NCBI GenBank assembly: GCA_025210375.1
Contig: JAOASB010000002.1
Coordinates: 33,511-97,510 of the forward strand
Direction of reading: 5' to 3'
DNA length: 64,000 bases
Origin: Maledivibacter sp.
Lineage (GTDB): Bacteria > Bacillota > Clostridia > Peptostreptococcales > Caminicellaceae
Made by a program: the position numbers and the translations under genes. Positions 53,110-61,974 of the stretch are shown one piece after another. Every line of letters starts with the position of its first letter. Position 1 is the stretch's first letter. The notes below the pieces were generated by a model. The model was not told the DNA's origin. It ran no database searches and saw only the letters and a program-made list of their open reading frames with translations.

Positions 53110-53122
53110 GGGGGGTTAACAT

Positions 53123-53398
53123 ATGCTAGATGTATTTAAATTTTTTAGTAAGGATGACGGAACAAGTAAAGATGTCGCAAAGGAAAGGTTAAAACTAGTA
53201 TTGGTACATGATAGAACAAATTGTTCTGAAAATTTCTTGGAGATGGTAAGAGGAGATTTGCTTAATGTGATATCTGATTACATGGAGATAGATGAGGAAG
53301 GATTGGACATAAGAATCACAAAAACAAAAAGAAACGATGAAAGAGTTATGCCTGCACTTGTTGCAAATATTCCAATAAAGAAAATGAAAAATAGATAA
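53123..53398 (+). CDS. minE: Cell division topological factor MinE
   Basis: A 91-residue MinE: an N-terminal FKFFSKDDGTSKDVAKERLKLVLVHDR segment that contacts MinD and the membrane, and a C-terminal dimerisation part (DEEGLDIRITKTKR). MinE with MinCD indicates pole-to-pole control of the division site, usual in clostridia rather than bacilli. A hairpin (GGGACTGTCT / AGACAATCCC, 53412-53437) follows without a T-run. Confidence 0.94.
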   Translation: MLDVFKFFSKDDGTSKDVAKERLKLVLVHDRTNCSENFLEMVRGDLLNVISDYMEIDEEGLDIRITKTKRNDERVMPALVANIPIKKMKNR

Positions 53399-53763
53399 AT
53401 TAGACTTTTAGAGGGACTGTCTCAAAAGACAATCCCTTAAGCTTTGCACTTTAGTATTTCAAAATAAATAAAATTTTGGGTTTTGAAATCCCTTTGGTTC
53501 CATTAGGATTAATTATAAATGCCAAGTCAGTGGAATTCAAATAACAAATAAATCTGTTATTTTAAGATATCCATTTTCATTTGAGGAAATTGCATAATAT
53601 ATATCCAATGGTTTCTGGAATTCTTAAACTATACATTTTGTATAAGGTTATTATTTAATTTTATCATTTGTATAAATTTGCATATAATATGTTATTATTA
53701 ATATTGGTGGGAGTATTTTTTTATGTTATAATTCAGTATAGGTTATGTTAAATGAGGTGCATT
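53399..53763. other. Gap with hairpin and a lone family A end
   Basis: The 365 bp between minE and rodA hold the hairpin at 53412-53437 and a lone family A end, GAGGAAATTGCATAA at 53583-53597, without a partner. I see no gene or clear promoter; the DNA is AT-rich. Confidence 0.5.
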
Positions 53764-54912
53764 ATGTTTGAAAGAAGACTAATCAAAAATATTGACTATG
53801 GATTGATAGGAATAGTAATATTAATATTTCTTATCGGATTGGTGATAATTACCAGTGCGACGAATCTTATTGATTTATCAAAGGATATGACATTTAAAGA
53901 CAATATAGAAGAAATAATTAATAAAGGTATAAAAAGGCAGCCTAAGATTCAAATTGTTGCATTTATAATTGGAATATTCGCCATAATGGCTACTTTGACT
54001 ATAGATTATAATAACTTTGGTAATGCATATAAGCCCTTGTATATTATAGCCCTATTATTACTATTGACAGTTTATATTCCGGGGCTTGGAGTAATTAAAG
54101 GTGGAGCTAGGAGCTGGATAAAATTTGGGAAAATTTATGTTCAGACATCGGAAGTAGCTAAGCTAGGGTTTATTTTGTCCTTTGCCAAGTATTTAGAGAT
54201 AAAGTTTGATAAGCTTGATAGTGTCAAGGATATAATTGGACCGGTATTATTTATTTCACCCTTTATATTATTACTTTTAAAGCAGCCGGATTTAGGTTCA
54301 GCATTGGTGTTTATAATTATTGCCTTTGGGATGCTTTTTATTGCCGGGATTAATATAAAGCTAGTATTATATGGAGGCTTAATAGGTATTTCATCTATGC
54401 CATTGGTATATAATTTTTTGGAAGATCATCAAAGAAAGAGGATAGATGCTTTTCTTAATCCATCTGATACTACTTTGAACTGGCATGTGGACAAGTCAAA
54501 AACTGCTATTGGTTCAGGAATGCTATATGGTAAAGGAATATTTAAAGGAACATTTCATAGGGGAGATTTTTTGCCCGTTCAAGAGACTGATTTTATATTT
54601 GCAGTTTTAGGTGAAGAATTAGGCTTGATAGGTTGTTCGGTAATACTATCCCTATATTTTCTTTTCTTATATAAAATGATGAAGATAGCAAAAAATGCTA
54701 AGGATGTCTATGGATTATTAGTTGTTACTGGTATTACATTTATGTTTGCCTTTCAAATAATCGAGAATATTGGGATGACTATAGGAATTATGCCCGTTAC
54801 TGGAGTGACATTGCCATTTCTTAGCTATGGGGGAAGTTCTTTGATAACAAGCATGGTTGCTTTAGGTTTGGTCCTCAATGTATCCATGAGAAATAAAAAG
54901 ATAAGATTTTGA
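53764..54912 (+). CDS. rodA: SEDS glycosyltransferase RodA
   Basis: A 382-residue polytopic SEDS protein with about ten helices, a peptidoglycan glycosyltransferase. Family signatures: GARSWIKFGKIYVQTSEVAKLGFILSFAKYLE, LLLKQPDLGSALVFI, FLPVQETDFIFAVLGEELG and MPVTGVTLPFLSYGGSSLI. Its position after min genes with PBP2 upstream suggests RodA rather than FtsW or SpoVE. GAGGTG selects ATG 53764. Confidence 0.93.
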   Translation: MFERRLIKNIDYGLIGIVILIFLIGLVIITSATNLIDLSKDMTFKDNIEEIINKGIKRQPKIQIVAFIIGIFAIMATLTIDYNNFGNAYKPLYIIALLLLLTVYIPGLGVIKGGARSWIKFGKIYVQTSEVAKLGFILSFAKYLEIKFDKLDSVKDIIGPVLFISPFILLLLKQPDLGSALVFIIIAFGMLFIAGINIKLVLYGGLIGISSMPLVYNFLEDHQRKRIDAFLNPSDTTLNWHVDKSKTAIGSGMLYGKGIFKGTFHRGDFLPVQETDFIFAVLGEELGLIGCSVILSLYFLFLYKMMKIAKNAKDVYGLLVVTGITFMFAFQIIENIGMTIGIMPVTGVTLPFLSYGGSSLITSMVALGLVLNVSMRNKKIRF

Positions 54913-55292
54913 TATAATTTGCTTTTAATTAAAATATGAAATACCTTTATACGATAGAAATTCCAGTCAAAGCTTTAATTTATACATATCAGAAATCCCC
55001 TAAGAAGTATAGGGTATTTCCATATGTATAAACTAATGTTTATCCTAGAGTGTATATAGAAGATTTCCTATAGAATAGGAAGTCTTTTATTTTGTGTGGA
55101 GTAATATTTCATTAAACTTAATTTATACATCTCAAAATATCCAATGTTTCTAGGGATTTTTGATGTGTATAAATTAATTGTTTAACTGGAATAGCTATAG
55201 AAGTTATAAATAGCTTTGTACTATATTTTGGTAATAAATGTCCTTCTTTAAAAATATATTATAATAACTCATTAAACATAAGGAGGGCAATT
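54913..55292. repeat. Gap with two family B copies and a terminator
   Basis: A degenerate reversed family B copy (B3, about 54950-55060) is followed by the hairpin AGATTTCCTAT / ATAGGAAGTCT with TTTTATTTT (55061-55095), probably the rodA terminator, and then a well-preserved forward copy (B4, 55109-55200). No gene seen. Confidence 0.7.
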
Positions 55293-56021
55293 ATGGATAA
55301 GTCATATAGAAGAAATATGGCAAATAGACAAAGAAAAAGCTATTATGGATATAGCAAGTATAAATCCAAAATGAAAAACAACAAGTCTTCTAGTATATAT
55401 AGGAGAGTCTTGACTCAAATATTAGTATCAATCTTAGTAGTATTATTAATAATAATATTTAAAAGTATTAATACTCCTTTAACAAACAACACCACATCAA
55501 TGATAAAGGAAGCTATGTATGCACAGTTCGATTATAAAGATAGTATAGACCAATTAAAAGAATATGCTGTAAAGATAAAGGATTATACAGTTAAAGCTGT
55601 GCCCGTTTTTAATAGATTTACCAGGGAGGTAGAAATGGCTCGCCCTATAGAAGGTGTAGTAATATCTTCCTATGGAGAAAACTATAATTCTATTACGGAA
55701 AAAAATACATTTCAAAGGGGCATAAATGTAAAGGCAATAAATATGAAGATAGTAAAATCTGCTGATGACGGGGTAGTGGAAATGATAGGTGAAAGTGAAA
55801 GCCTAGGAAAATTTGTCAAGATAAGTCATGGCGAGGATATTTTTTCTATATATAGCAATTTAGACAGGATATTTGTTAAAGAAAAGGAAAGTATTATTAG
55901 GGGACAAAGAATTGGTGAATTAGGTGGTTTACAAAGTTCATACCTACATTTTGAGCTTTGGATTGACAATGATGCCGTTGACCCACAATTATATATGGAT
56001 TACAGCGTCACAGGTATCTAG
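55293..56021 (+). CDS. M23/LytM-domain protein, SpoIVFA-like
   Basis: A 242-residue bitopic protein with a long basic cytoplasmic part (to about residue 45), a membrane helix (ILVSILVVLLIIIF) and a C-terminal LytM fold (VVISSYGENYNSIT...FQRGINVKA...GKFVKISHGEDIFSIYSNLDRIFV...SSYLHFELWIDN). The zinc ligands are incomplete: the HxxxD segment reads RGINV and only one His remains in LHFEL, so it is probably a structural or regulatory member, as SpoIVFA is. Position between rodA and the rplU region matches spoIVFA of Bacillus, but no spoIVFB follows. Confidence 0.75.
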   Translation: MDKSYRRNMANRQRKSYYGYSKYKSKMKNNKSSSIYRRVLTQILVSILVVLLIIIFKSINTPLTNNTTSMIKEAMYAQFDYKDSIDQLKEYAVKIKDYTVKAVPVFNRFTREVEMARPIEGVVISSYGENYNSITEKNTFQRGINVKAINMKIVKSADDGVVEMIGESESLGKFVKISHGEDIFSIYSNLDRIFVKEKESIIRGQRIGELGGLQSSYLHFELWIDNDAVDPQLYMDYSVTGI

Positions 56022-56225
56022 AAAAATATCTAACTACACCTTGGACATGTAATATCCCATATTGATAGTAATAAAGCCTATTAATAGTTGTTAAAAGATG
56101 TTAAAATGTTTAATAAGAAAAACAATTTAAATATTTGAAATTAGTATCTTTGTACTTAAAAAGCATGTATAATATACAATAATGCAATACTAAAGATAAA
56201 CGTGTTATTTCAAGGAGGAGCATCA

Positions 56226-58061
56226 ATGAATGAAAGAATAGAAGAAATCTTAAACAAAGTAGAGAAACCTAGTAGGTATATTGGGGGAGAAATAAATAGC
56301 TTTGAAAAAGAAATAAATGGCAATACCATTAGATATGGATTTGGGTTTCCAGATACATATGAGGTAGGTATGTCCCATTTAGGTATGCATATAATCTATA
56401 ATCTACTTAATCAATTAGATGATGTATTTTGTGAGAGGATATTTGCTCCGTGGATTGATATGGAAGAAATACTCAGAAAAGAAGATATACCAATGTTCAC
56501 TCTGGAAACTCATAGTGCAATAAATGAACTGGATATGATTGGATTCACGCTACAATACGAGCTTAGCTATAGCAATATACTAAATATCTTAAATCTTGGG
56601 AAAATACCTTTGAAAAGCAGTGAAAGGGATGAATCATGTCCCATTATTTTAGCTGGAGGCCCCTGTGCCTATAATCCTGAACCCTTGGCGGATATTGTTG
56701 ACTTCTTTGTTTTAGGCGAAAGCGAAGAGGTTTTAATTGAGATTCTTGATGTTTATAAAAGCTTAAAAAGCAAGGGCTTCAAAAAACAAGAGTTTTTAAA
56801 GCAAATAAGTAAAATAGAAGGGATTTATGTTCCAAGCTTTTATGAGGCCCTATATAATGAAGATGGAACAATCAAAGGATTCAAGCCTAAAAATGAGGAT
56901 TACCCTGTTAAAATAAAAAAGAGAATTATAAAAGACCTTAATAATGTTTTTTATCCTGAAAAGGTTATAGTTCCCTTTACAGATGTTGTACATAATAGGG
57001 CTATGGTTGAAATATTTAGAGGCTGTACAAGGGGTTGTAGATTTTGTCAGGCAGGAATGATATACAGGCCTATTAGAGAAAGAAAATCTGATAAAGTACT
57101 AGAACTAGCTGATAAGCTTTTAAAAAATACCGGATATGAAGAAATTTCTATATCCTCCCTTAGTACAAGTGACTATTCCGAGCTGCATGAGTTAGTAAGG
57201 GGTTTAATAGATAAATATCTAAATAAAAAAATAGGAGTCTCCGTGCCTTCCTTGAGACTAGATTCCTTTTCACTAAAGCTAATAGAGGAAATTCAAAAAA
57301 TTAGGAAGACGGGACTAACATTTGCTCCAGAAGCAGGCAGCCAGAGACTTAGAGATGTTATTAATAAAGGGGTAGAAGAAAAAGACCTGATAGATGCAGT
57401 AACAAATGCCTTTGGACTTGGTTGGGGAACTATAAAATTATATTTTATGATGGGATTACCTACTGAGGTTTACGAAGACTTAGATGGAATAGCAGATTTA
57501 GGACGAAAGGTAGTAGATACTTATTACAACACTCCAAAGGAAAATAGAAGTAAGGGTTTGAAGGTTACTATTAGTACTTCTTCCTTTGTACCTAAACCCT
57601 TTACTCCATTCCAATGGGAACCCCAGGATGCAATTGAAACCTTGGTAGAGAAACAGCAATATTTAAAAAGCAAATTAAAGCATAGAAATATTACTTATAA
57701 CTACCATGATTCTAAGACAAGCTTTCTTGAAGCCGTATTTGCAAGGGGTGATAGAAGAATTGGCAGTGTTCTAATTAAAGCATTTGAAAAAGGTTGCAAA
57801 TTTGATGGATGGCAAGAGTATTTCCTATATGATAAATGGATGGAGGCCTTTGAGGAATGTGGAATTGATCCTGCTTTTTATGCAAATAGAGCTAGAAAAT
57901 ATGATGAAATACTGCCTTGGGATCATATTGATGTTGGGGTATCCAAGAAATATTTAATAAATGAAAATGAAAAGTCCAAGGAAGAAAAATTGACTAAGGA
58001 CTGTAGATTAGGTTGCACAGGTTGTGGAATAAATAATGGATTTATAGGCGGTGTTTGCTAA
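56226..58061 (+). CDS. TIGR03960-type radical SAM protein
   Basis: A 611-residue radical SAM protein with a B12-binding-like N-terminal domain (RYGFGFPDTYEVGMSHLGMHIIYNLLN), the cluster motif C267-x3-C271-x2-C274 (RGCTRGCRFC) and a cysteine-rich tail CRLGCTGCG. It is co-encoded with the DUF2344 protein next to it (the stop and start share bases, TAATG), as in most clostridia. An RNA-modification role is suspected but not shown. AAGGAGGAG selects ATG 56226. Confidence 0.9.
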   Translation: MNERIEEILNKVEKPSRYIGGEINSFEKEINGNTIRYGFGFPDTYEVGMSHLGMHIIYNLLNQLDDVFCERIFAPWIDMEEILRKEDIPMFTLETHSAINELDMIGFTLQYELSYSNILNILNLGKIPLKSSERDESCPIILAGGPCAYNPEPLADIVDFFVLGESEEVLIEILDVYKSLKSKGFKKQEFLKQISKIEGIYVPSFYEALYNEDGTIKGFKPKNEDYPVKIKKRIIKDLNNVFYPEKVIVPFTDVVHNRAMVEIFRGCTRGCRFCQAGMIYRPIRERKSDKVLELADKLLKNTGYEEISISSLSTSDYSELHELVRGLIDKYLNKKIGVSVPSLRLDSFSLKLIEEIQKIRKTGLTFAPEAGSQRLRDVINKGVEEKDLIDAVTNAFGLGWGTIKLYFMMGLPTEVYEDLDGIADLGRKVVDTYYNTPKENRSKGLKVTISTSSFVPKPFTPFQWEPQDAIETLVEKQQYLKSKLKHRNITYNYHDSKTSFLEAVFARGDRRIGSVLIKAFEKGCKFDGWQEYFLYDKWMEAFEECGIDPAFYANRARKYDEILPWDHIDVGVSKKYLINENEKSKEEKLTKDCRLGCTGCGINNGFIGGVC

Positions 58062-58768
58062 TGTGTAAAATTCTAACCAAATTTACTAAACAAGACAGAA
58101 TGAAATTTATTTCCCATTTGGAATTGATAAGTGTAATTGAGAGGGCATTTAGAAGAGCAGATATACCCCTAAAATTCTCCCAAGGCTTTAATCCACATCC
58201 TAAGATATCCTTTGCTGCACCACTGTCTGTAGGTGTTTCTAGTGAAGGTGAATATTTAACTGTAGAGATTCAAGATCAAATTGATATTGATGATTTTAAA
58301 AACAAAGTTAATATTGAACTTCCAAAGGGCATAGAATTTATTAAGTGCAAATATATTGATCCAAAGAGTAAAGCACTTATGAGTATAGTTGAAGATGCTA
58401 CTTATATTGTTAAGTGTGTAACGAAAGAATTCTATGATTCAGGGGAAATAGATAGGATTATTGAAGCCTTTTTAGATAAAAAGGAAATACTTTATAAGAA
58501 GATTGGTAAAAGGAAAAAGGAGAAGATAATAAATATAAGAAATTATATTAAAAGTATAATAGTTTTAGCAAAGGAAGATAATGAAATAATCCTTAAGTTA
58601 ACTGTATCCACGGGAAGTCAAGGAAATTTGAAACCAGAAGTTTTAGTAAATAAGCTTGTGGAGTTGGAAAAAATTAAAATAGATTTAGATAAATTAAAGA
58701 TACATAGACTAGATATATTTTCATCAAAGGAAAATAAATCAATGGTTCCCATTGATAGAACAATCTAA
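58061..58768 (+). CDS. TIGR03936 / DUF2344 protein
   Basis: A 235-residue protein of the DUF2344 family: ILTKFTKQDRMKFISHLELISVIERAFRRADIPLKFSQGFNPHPKISFAAPLSVGVSSEGEYLTVEI. The start ATG overlaps the stop of the radical SAM gene, so the two are stoichiometric partners. In several bacteria the two are fused. The RNase G gene follows at 19 bases. Confidence 0.9.
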   Translation: MCKILTKFTKQDRMKFISHLELISVIERAFRRADIPLKFSQGFNPHPKISFAAPLSVGVSSEGEYLTVEIQDQIDIDDFKNKVNIELPKGIEFIKCKYIDPKSKALMSIVEDATYIVKCVTKEFYDSGEIDRIIEAFLDKKEILYKKIGKRKKEKIINIRNYIKSIIVLAKEDNEIILKLTVSTGSQGNLKPEVLVNKLVELEKIKIDLDKLKIHRLDIFSSKENKSMVPIDRTI

Positions 58769-58787
58769 TAGTTAAGGTGGGGAAGCA

Positions 58788-60284
58788 ATGAATAAAATAG
58801 TAATTGATTCGGGTCTTGGCCAGAGTCGGGTTGCAATACTGGAAAGTGGTGAATTAGCTGAATATTATATTGAAAGTAAAAACTTAAAAAGACTAGTTGG
58901 AAATATCTATAAGGGGAGAGTAAAAAATGTTTTGCCTGGAATGCAAGCTGCATTTGTGGACATAGGTTTAGAAAGAAATGCCTTTTTATATGTCAAGGAT
59001 GCAATTCCCCAGGAAATACTTAATAAAAAGAAAAAAGCCTTTAAAGATATTTTAATTAAAGACGTGGTAAAAAATGGACAAGAGATAATTGTTCAAATAA
59101 CTAAAGAACCTATGGATAGTAAAGGGGCTAGGGTTACAACACATCTTTCATTTCCTGGAAGATACTTGGTATTCATGCCCGAAGTTGACTATATAGGGAT
59201 ATCCCGTAGAATTGAAGATGAAAATGAAAGAGATAGGTTAAGAAAAACAGTAGAAGAAATAAAGCTTGAAAATATGGGTGTAATAATAAGAACTGAATCA
59301 GAAAATAAGGGAAAAAGTGATTTAGAAGAGGATTTAAAATATCTCTTAAGACTCTGGCAAAAAATCGAAAAAGAAAAAAAACTAGGCTTTCCACCAAAAA
59401 TATTGTATAAGGACTTAGATTTAATACATAGAACTATTAGAGATTTTTTTACGGATGATATTGAAGAGCTAGTTATAAATGATAAAGAGAACTATAATAT
59501 GATTTTGGAATTTGTGGACTTAATCTCTCCTAAGCTGAGGGAAAGAGTAAAGTATTTTGATCCAGGTATAAATATATTTAGCTACTATGGAATAGAGAAA
59601 CAGATTAAATCTGCATTGAGCAAGAAGGTATGGCTTAAAAATGGAGGATATATAGTCATTGACAAGACGGAAGCCATGACAATAATAGATGTTAATACAG
59701 GAAAGTATGTTGGGGTCAATGATTTATCTGAAACAATTGTTAAGGTAAATAAAGAGGCTGCAAAGGAAATAGCTAAGCAGATTAGATTAAGGGATATAGG
59801 TGGAATTATTATAATAGACTTTATTGATATGGTGAATAAAAATCATGATCAAGAGATACTTGATGTTTTAACTGATGAGCTATCTAAGGATAGAGTTAGA
59901 ACTAATGTGGTAGGTATGACTGGACTAGGGCTTGTGGAAATGACAAGAAAGAAGGTTCGAAATCGTATTAGCTCAATATTGGAAACAAAATGTCCATATT
60001 GTGATGGCCTGGGATTAGTACTTACTCCAGAAACAGTTATAAACAATTTGGAGCATGAACTAAAAAGAATATCCTTACATACCAATTCAGAAGCCGTAAT
60101 AGTAGACTTAAATAAGGATGTTGAAAGGATACTACACAATGATATGAATGAATATTTAGAGAAACTAGAAAAAACGTTGAATCTAAAGATTTTCATTGAA
60201 GGAAAAGACGATGTTCATTCTAATCATTATGAAATAAAGAAAATGGGTAGATTAAGTGTGATAAAGGATATTTTAAATAAATAG
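58788..60284 (+). CDS. rng: Ribonuclease G/E family endoribonuclease
   Basis: A 498-residue RNase G: an S1 RNA-binding part (LVGNIYKGRVKNVLPGMQAAFVDIGLERNAFLYV), the catalytic aspartates in TIIDVNTGKYVG and GGIIIIDFIDM, and the zinc-link CPYCDGLG. It cuts single-stranded RNA 5' regions and 16S rRNA precursors. GGTGGGG precedes the ATG. Usual neighbour of rplU in clostridia. Confidence 0.95.
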   Translation: MNKIVIDSGLGQSRVAILESGELAEYYIESKNLKRLVGNIYKGRVKNVLPGMQAAFVDIGLERNAFLYVKDAIPQEILNKKKKAFKDILIKDVVKNGQEIIVQITKEPMDSKGARVTTHLSFPGRYLVFMPEVDYIGISRRIEDENERDRLRKTVEEIKLENMGVIIRTESENKGKSDLEEDLKYLLRLWQKIEKEKKLGFPPKILYKDLDLIHRTIRDFFTDDIEELVINDKENYNMILEFVDLISPKLRERVKYFDPGINIFSYYGIEKQIKSALSKKVWLKNGGYIVIDKTEAMTIIDVNTGKYVGVNDLSETIVKVNKEAAKEIAKQIRLRDIGGIIIIDFIDMVNKNHDQEILDVLTDELSKDRVRTNVVGMTGLGLVEMTRKKVRNRISSILETKCPYCDGLGLVLTPETVINNLEHELKRISLHTNSEAVIVDLNKDVERILHNDMNEYLEKLEKTLNLKIFIEGKDDVHSNHYEIKKMGRLSVIKDILNK

Positions 60285-60333
60285 GGGAAATTATATTTAT
60301 AAATAGGGTTAAAAACCATTATAATATTTTATT

Positions 60334-60467
60334 GAGCAAATTGCATAATTACTTTCTATAAAAACCATCTAATACATGTAGTTTGAAAATCTTCAAAGCT
60401 ATACCACCAAATATGCTATATCTTAAATATTCAAATTAAGGATGATATTCGCATATGCAATTTCCTC
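60334..60467 (+). repeat. Family A MITE-like element, copy A5
   Basis: A 134-bp copy from GAGCAAATTGCATAA to CAATTTCCTC, identical in pattern to A4 but lacking about 25 bp near the right end. TATT lies on both sides, a possible target duplication. Its right end is two bases from the -35 of the rplU promoter. Confidence 0.85.
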
Positions 60468-60469
60468 TA

Positions 60470-60498
60470 TTGACATTCCTTTTTAGCTATGATAACAT
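60470..60498 (+). promoter_or_regulatory. Probable rplU promoter
   Basis: TTGACA (60470-60475), 17-bp spacer, TAACAT (60493-60498). It would start transcription near 60505 and give a leader of about 105 bases. Confidence 0.6.
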
Positions 60499-60504
60499 GT
60501 ATAT

Positions 60505-60612
60505 GTTGTGGATATTGAGCTAGATGTTTGATGTTCACTGGTAGCCGCTCGAATCGGGTTTTAAAACTTTAAGTACCTAGATTTGGCGAGACTGGATTGA
60601 GGAGGTGTAAGG
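60505..60612 (+). promoter_or_regulatory. Ribosomal protein L21 leader
   Basis: A leader with GCCGCTCGAATCGGGTTTTAAAACTTT and a later TTTGGCGAGACTGG that can pair with the GCTCGAATC strand, followed by GGAGGTG and the rplU start. The position and these conserved pieces fit the Firmicute L21 leader, thought to bind L21 and repress the operon. Identification is by memory of the motif, not by a model search. Confidence 0.6.
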
Positions 60613-60924
60613 ATGTACGCAATTATCGAAACTGGTGGAAAGCAGTATAGAGTTCAAGAAGGTGATACTCTATTTATCGAGAAGATTGAAGCAACTGCTG
60701 GTGAAACTGTTGAGTTTGACAAAGTTTTAGTTGTTTCAAATGAAGGTAAACTATCTGTAGGAACTCCATTTGTTGCGGGTGCAAAGGTTGAGGCTTCTGT
60801 AGTTGGGCAAGGTAAAGGCAAAAAAGTAATTGTATTTAAATACAAGTCTAAGAAGGACTATAGAAAAAAACAAGGCCATCGTCAACCCCATACAAAGATA
60901 AAAATTGAAAAAATTAATGCTTAA
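60613..60924 (+). CDS. rplU: 50S ribosomal protein L21
   Basis: A 103-residue L21: [25 protein letters not shown] at the start and [34 protein letters not shown] at the end. It binds 23S rRNA in the large subunit. First gene of rplU-prp-rpmA, whose order is conserved through Firmicutes. Confidence 0.98.
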   Translation: MYAIIETGGKQYRVQEGDTLFIEKIEATAGETVEFDKVLVVSNEGKLSVGTPFVAGAKVEASVVGQGKGKKVIVFKYKSKKDYRKKQGHRQPHTKIKIEKINA

Positions 60925-60935
60925 GGTTAATCCAT

Positions 60936-61268
60936 ATGATCAATATTAAGATTAATAGAAACGAAGAAAATAATATAATATATTTTAGTGTCAATGGACA
61001 TGCCAATTTTGATGAGTTTGGTAAGGATATAGTATGCGCTAGTATATCTATTCTTAGTCAAACAGCGGTATTAGCTTTGTATGAAGTTGCCAATATAGAT
61101 GTTACATATGAAATGGATGAAGGTTTGATTTCATGTCGGATTCCAGATAACATTGATGTAAAGCAAAGAGAAAAAGCTAATATAATCATTGATACTATGC
61201 TGATTGGAATAAAAGGTACTATAGAAATATATCCTGAATATATAACGCTTCAAGATGAGGAGGTGTGA
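60936..61268 (+). CDS. prp: Ribosomal-processing cysteine protease Prp
   Basis: A 110-residue Prp (YsxB family). The catalytic His and Cys are in [24 protein letters not shown]. It removes the N-terminal extension of L27, encoded immediately downstream; that extension is present here. It lies between rplU and rpmA as in Bacillus and Staphylococcus. Confidence 0.95.
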   Translation: MINIKINRNEENNIIYFSVNGHANFDEFGKDIVCASISILSQTAVLALYEVANIDVTYEMDEGLISCRIPDNIDVKQREKANIIIDTMLIGIKGTIEIYPEYITLQDEEV

Positions 61269-61272
61269 AGCC

Positions 61273-61572
61273 ATGCTATTCAAAATGAATCTTCAGCTTT
61301 TTGCTAGTAAAAAGGGAGTAGGTTCTTCTAAAAACGGTCGTGATAGTGAATCTAAAAGACTCGGAGTTAAAAGAGCAGACGGACAATTTGTTAATGCTGG
61401 AAGTATCATAGTTAGACAAAGAGGAACAAAGATACATCCAGGGAACAATGTTGGAAAAGGCGGAGACGATACTCTTTTTGCTAAAGTAAATGGTGTAGTT
61501 AAGTTCGAAAGAAAAGGCAAAGATAAAAAGCAGGTAAGTGTATATCCTGTAGATGAAGCTGCTGCACAATAA
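61273..61572 (+). CDS. rpmA: 50S ribosomal protein L27 (with Prp-cleaved leader)
   Basis: A 99-residue L27. The first residues [20 protein letters not shown] contain the Firmicute leader ending LQLFA, cleaved by Prp to expose SKKGV at the peptidyl-transferase centre. The rest ([39 protein letters not shown]) is standard. GAGGAGGTG selects ATG 61273 over the ATG at 61255. Confidence 0.97.
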   Translation: MLFKMNLQLFASKKGVGSSKNGRDSESKRLGVKRADGQFVNAGSIIVRQRGTKIHPGNNVGKGGDDTLFAKVNGVVKFERKGKDKKQVSVYPVDEAAAQ

Positions 61573-61580
61573 TTTGAGTG

Positions 61581-61668
61581 AAAGCCCATACTTAAGGTAT
61601 GGGTTTTTATATTTAGGCACATGAAAAAAATAAACTAGTCATTTTGCTTGTTTATTTTTTTCATGTGC
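61581..61668 (+). terminator. rpmA terminator plus a second 19-bp inverted repeat
   Basis: AGCCCATAC / GTATGGGTTTTTAT (61583-61610) ends the rplU operon. A perfect 19-bp inverted repeat follows (61617-61635 and 61650-61668, GCACATGAAAAAA and complement) with a 14-base loop. Confidence 0.8.
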
Positions 61669-61720
61669 TTTATAGGGATGTTATCTGAAAATATCTATAG
61701 ATGGTTTTTGTAGGACGTAA

Positions 61721-61938
61721 TTATGCAATTTGCTCTATTAAAAGTATATTAGTAAGATAAAATGAAAATAATGTTTTTAAAGACATAAAAATGACTTATA
61801 GACTTGAAACTTACGTCTTGGAACTCTATAATATAGATATTCCGGTTAAACAATTAATTTATACACATCAAAGCTCCCTAGAAACATTGGATATTTTCAT
61901 ATGTATAAATTAAGTTTAACTTTGGGAAATCTATATAA
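61721..61938. repeat. Lone family A end and family B copy B5
   Basis: TTATGCAATTTGCTC at 61721-61735, preceded by 20 bases of family A interior only, is a truncated element. A reversed family B copy (B5) follows at 61832-61938 and ends 36 bp before obgE. Nothing else is seen in the 402-bp gap. Confidence 0.7.
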
Positions 61939-61974
61939 TTAAAAAATACGTGTACATATTAAAAGGTGATGAAA

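Noticed and set aside
53412..53437. Strong terminator after minE
   Set aside because: The stem is good but no T-run follows, so I describe it only as a hairpin.
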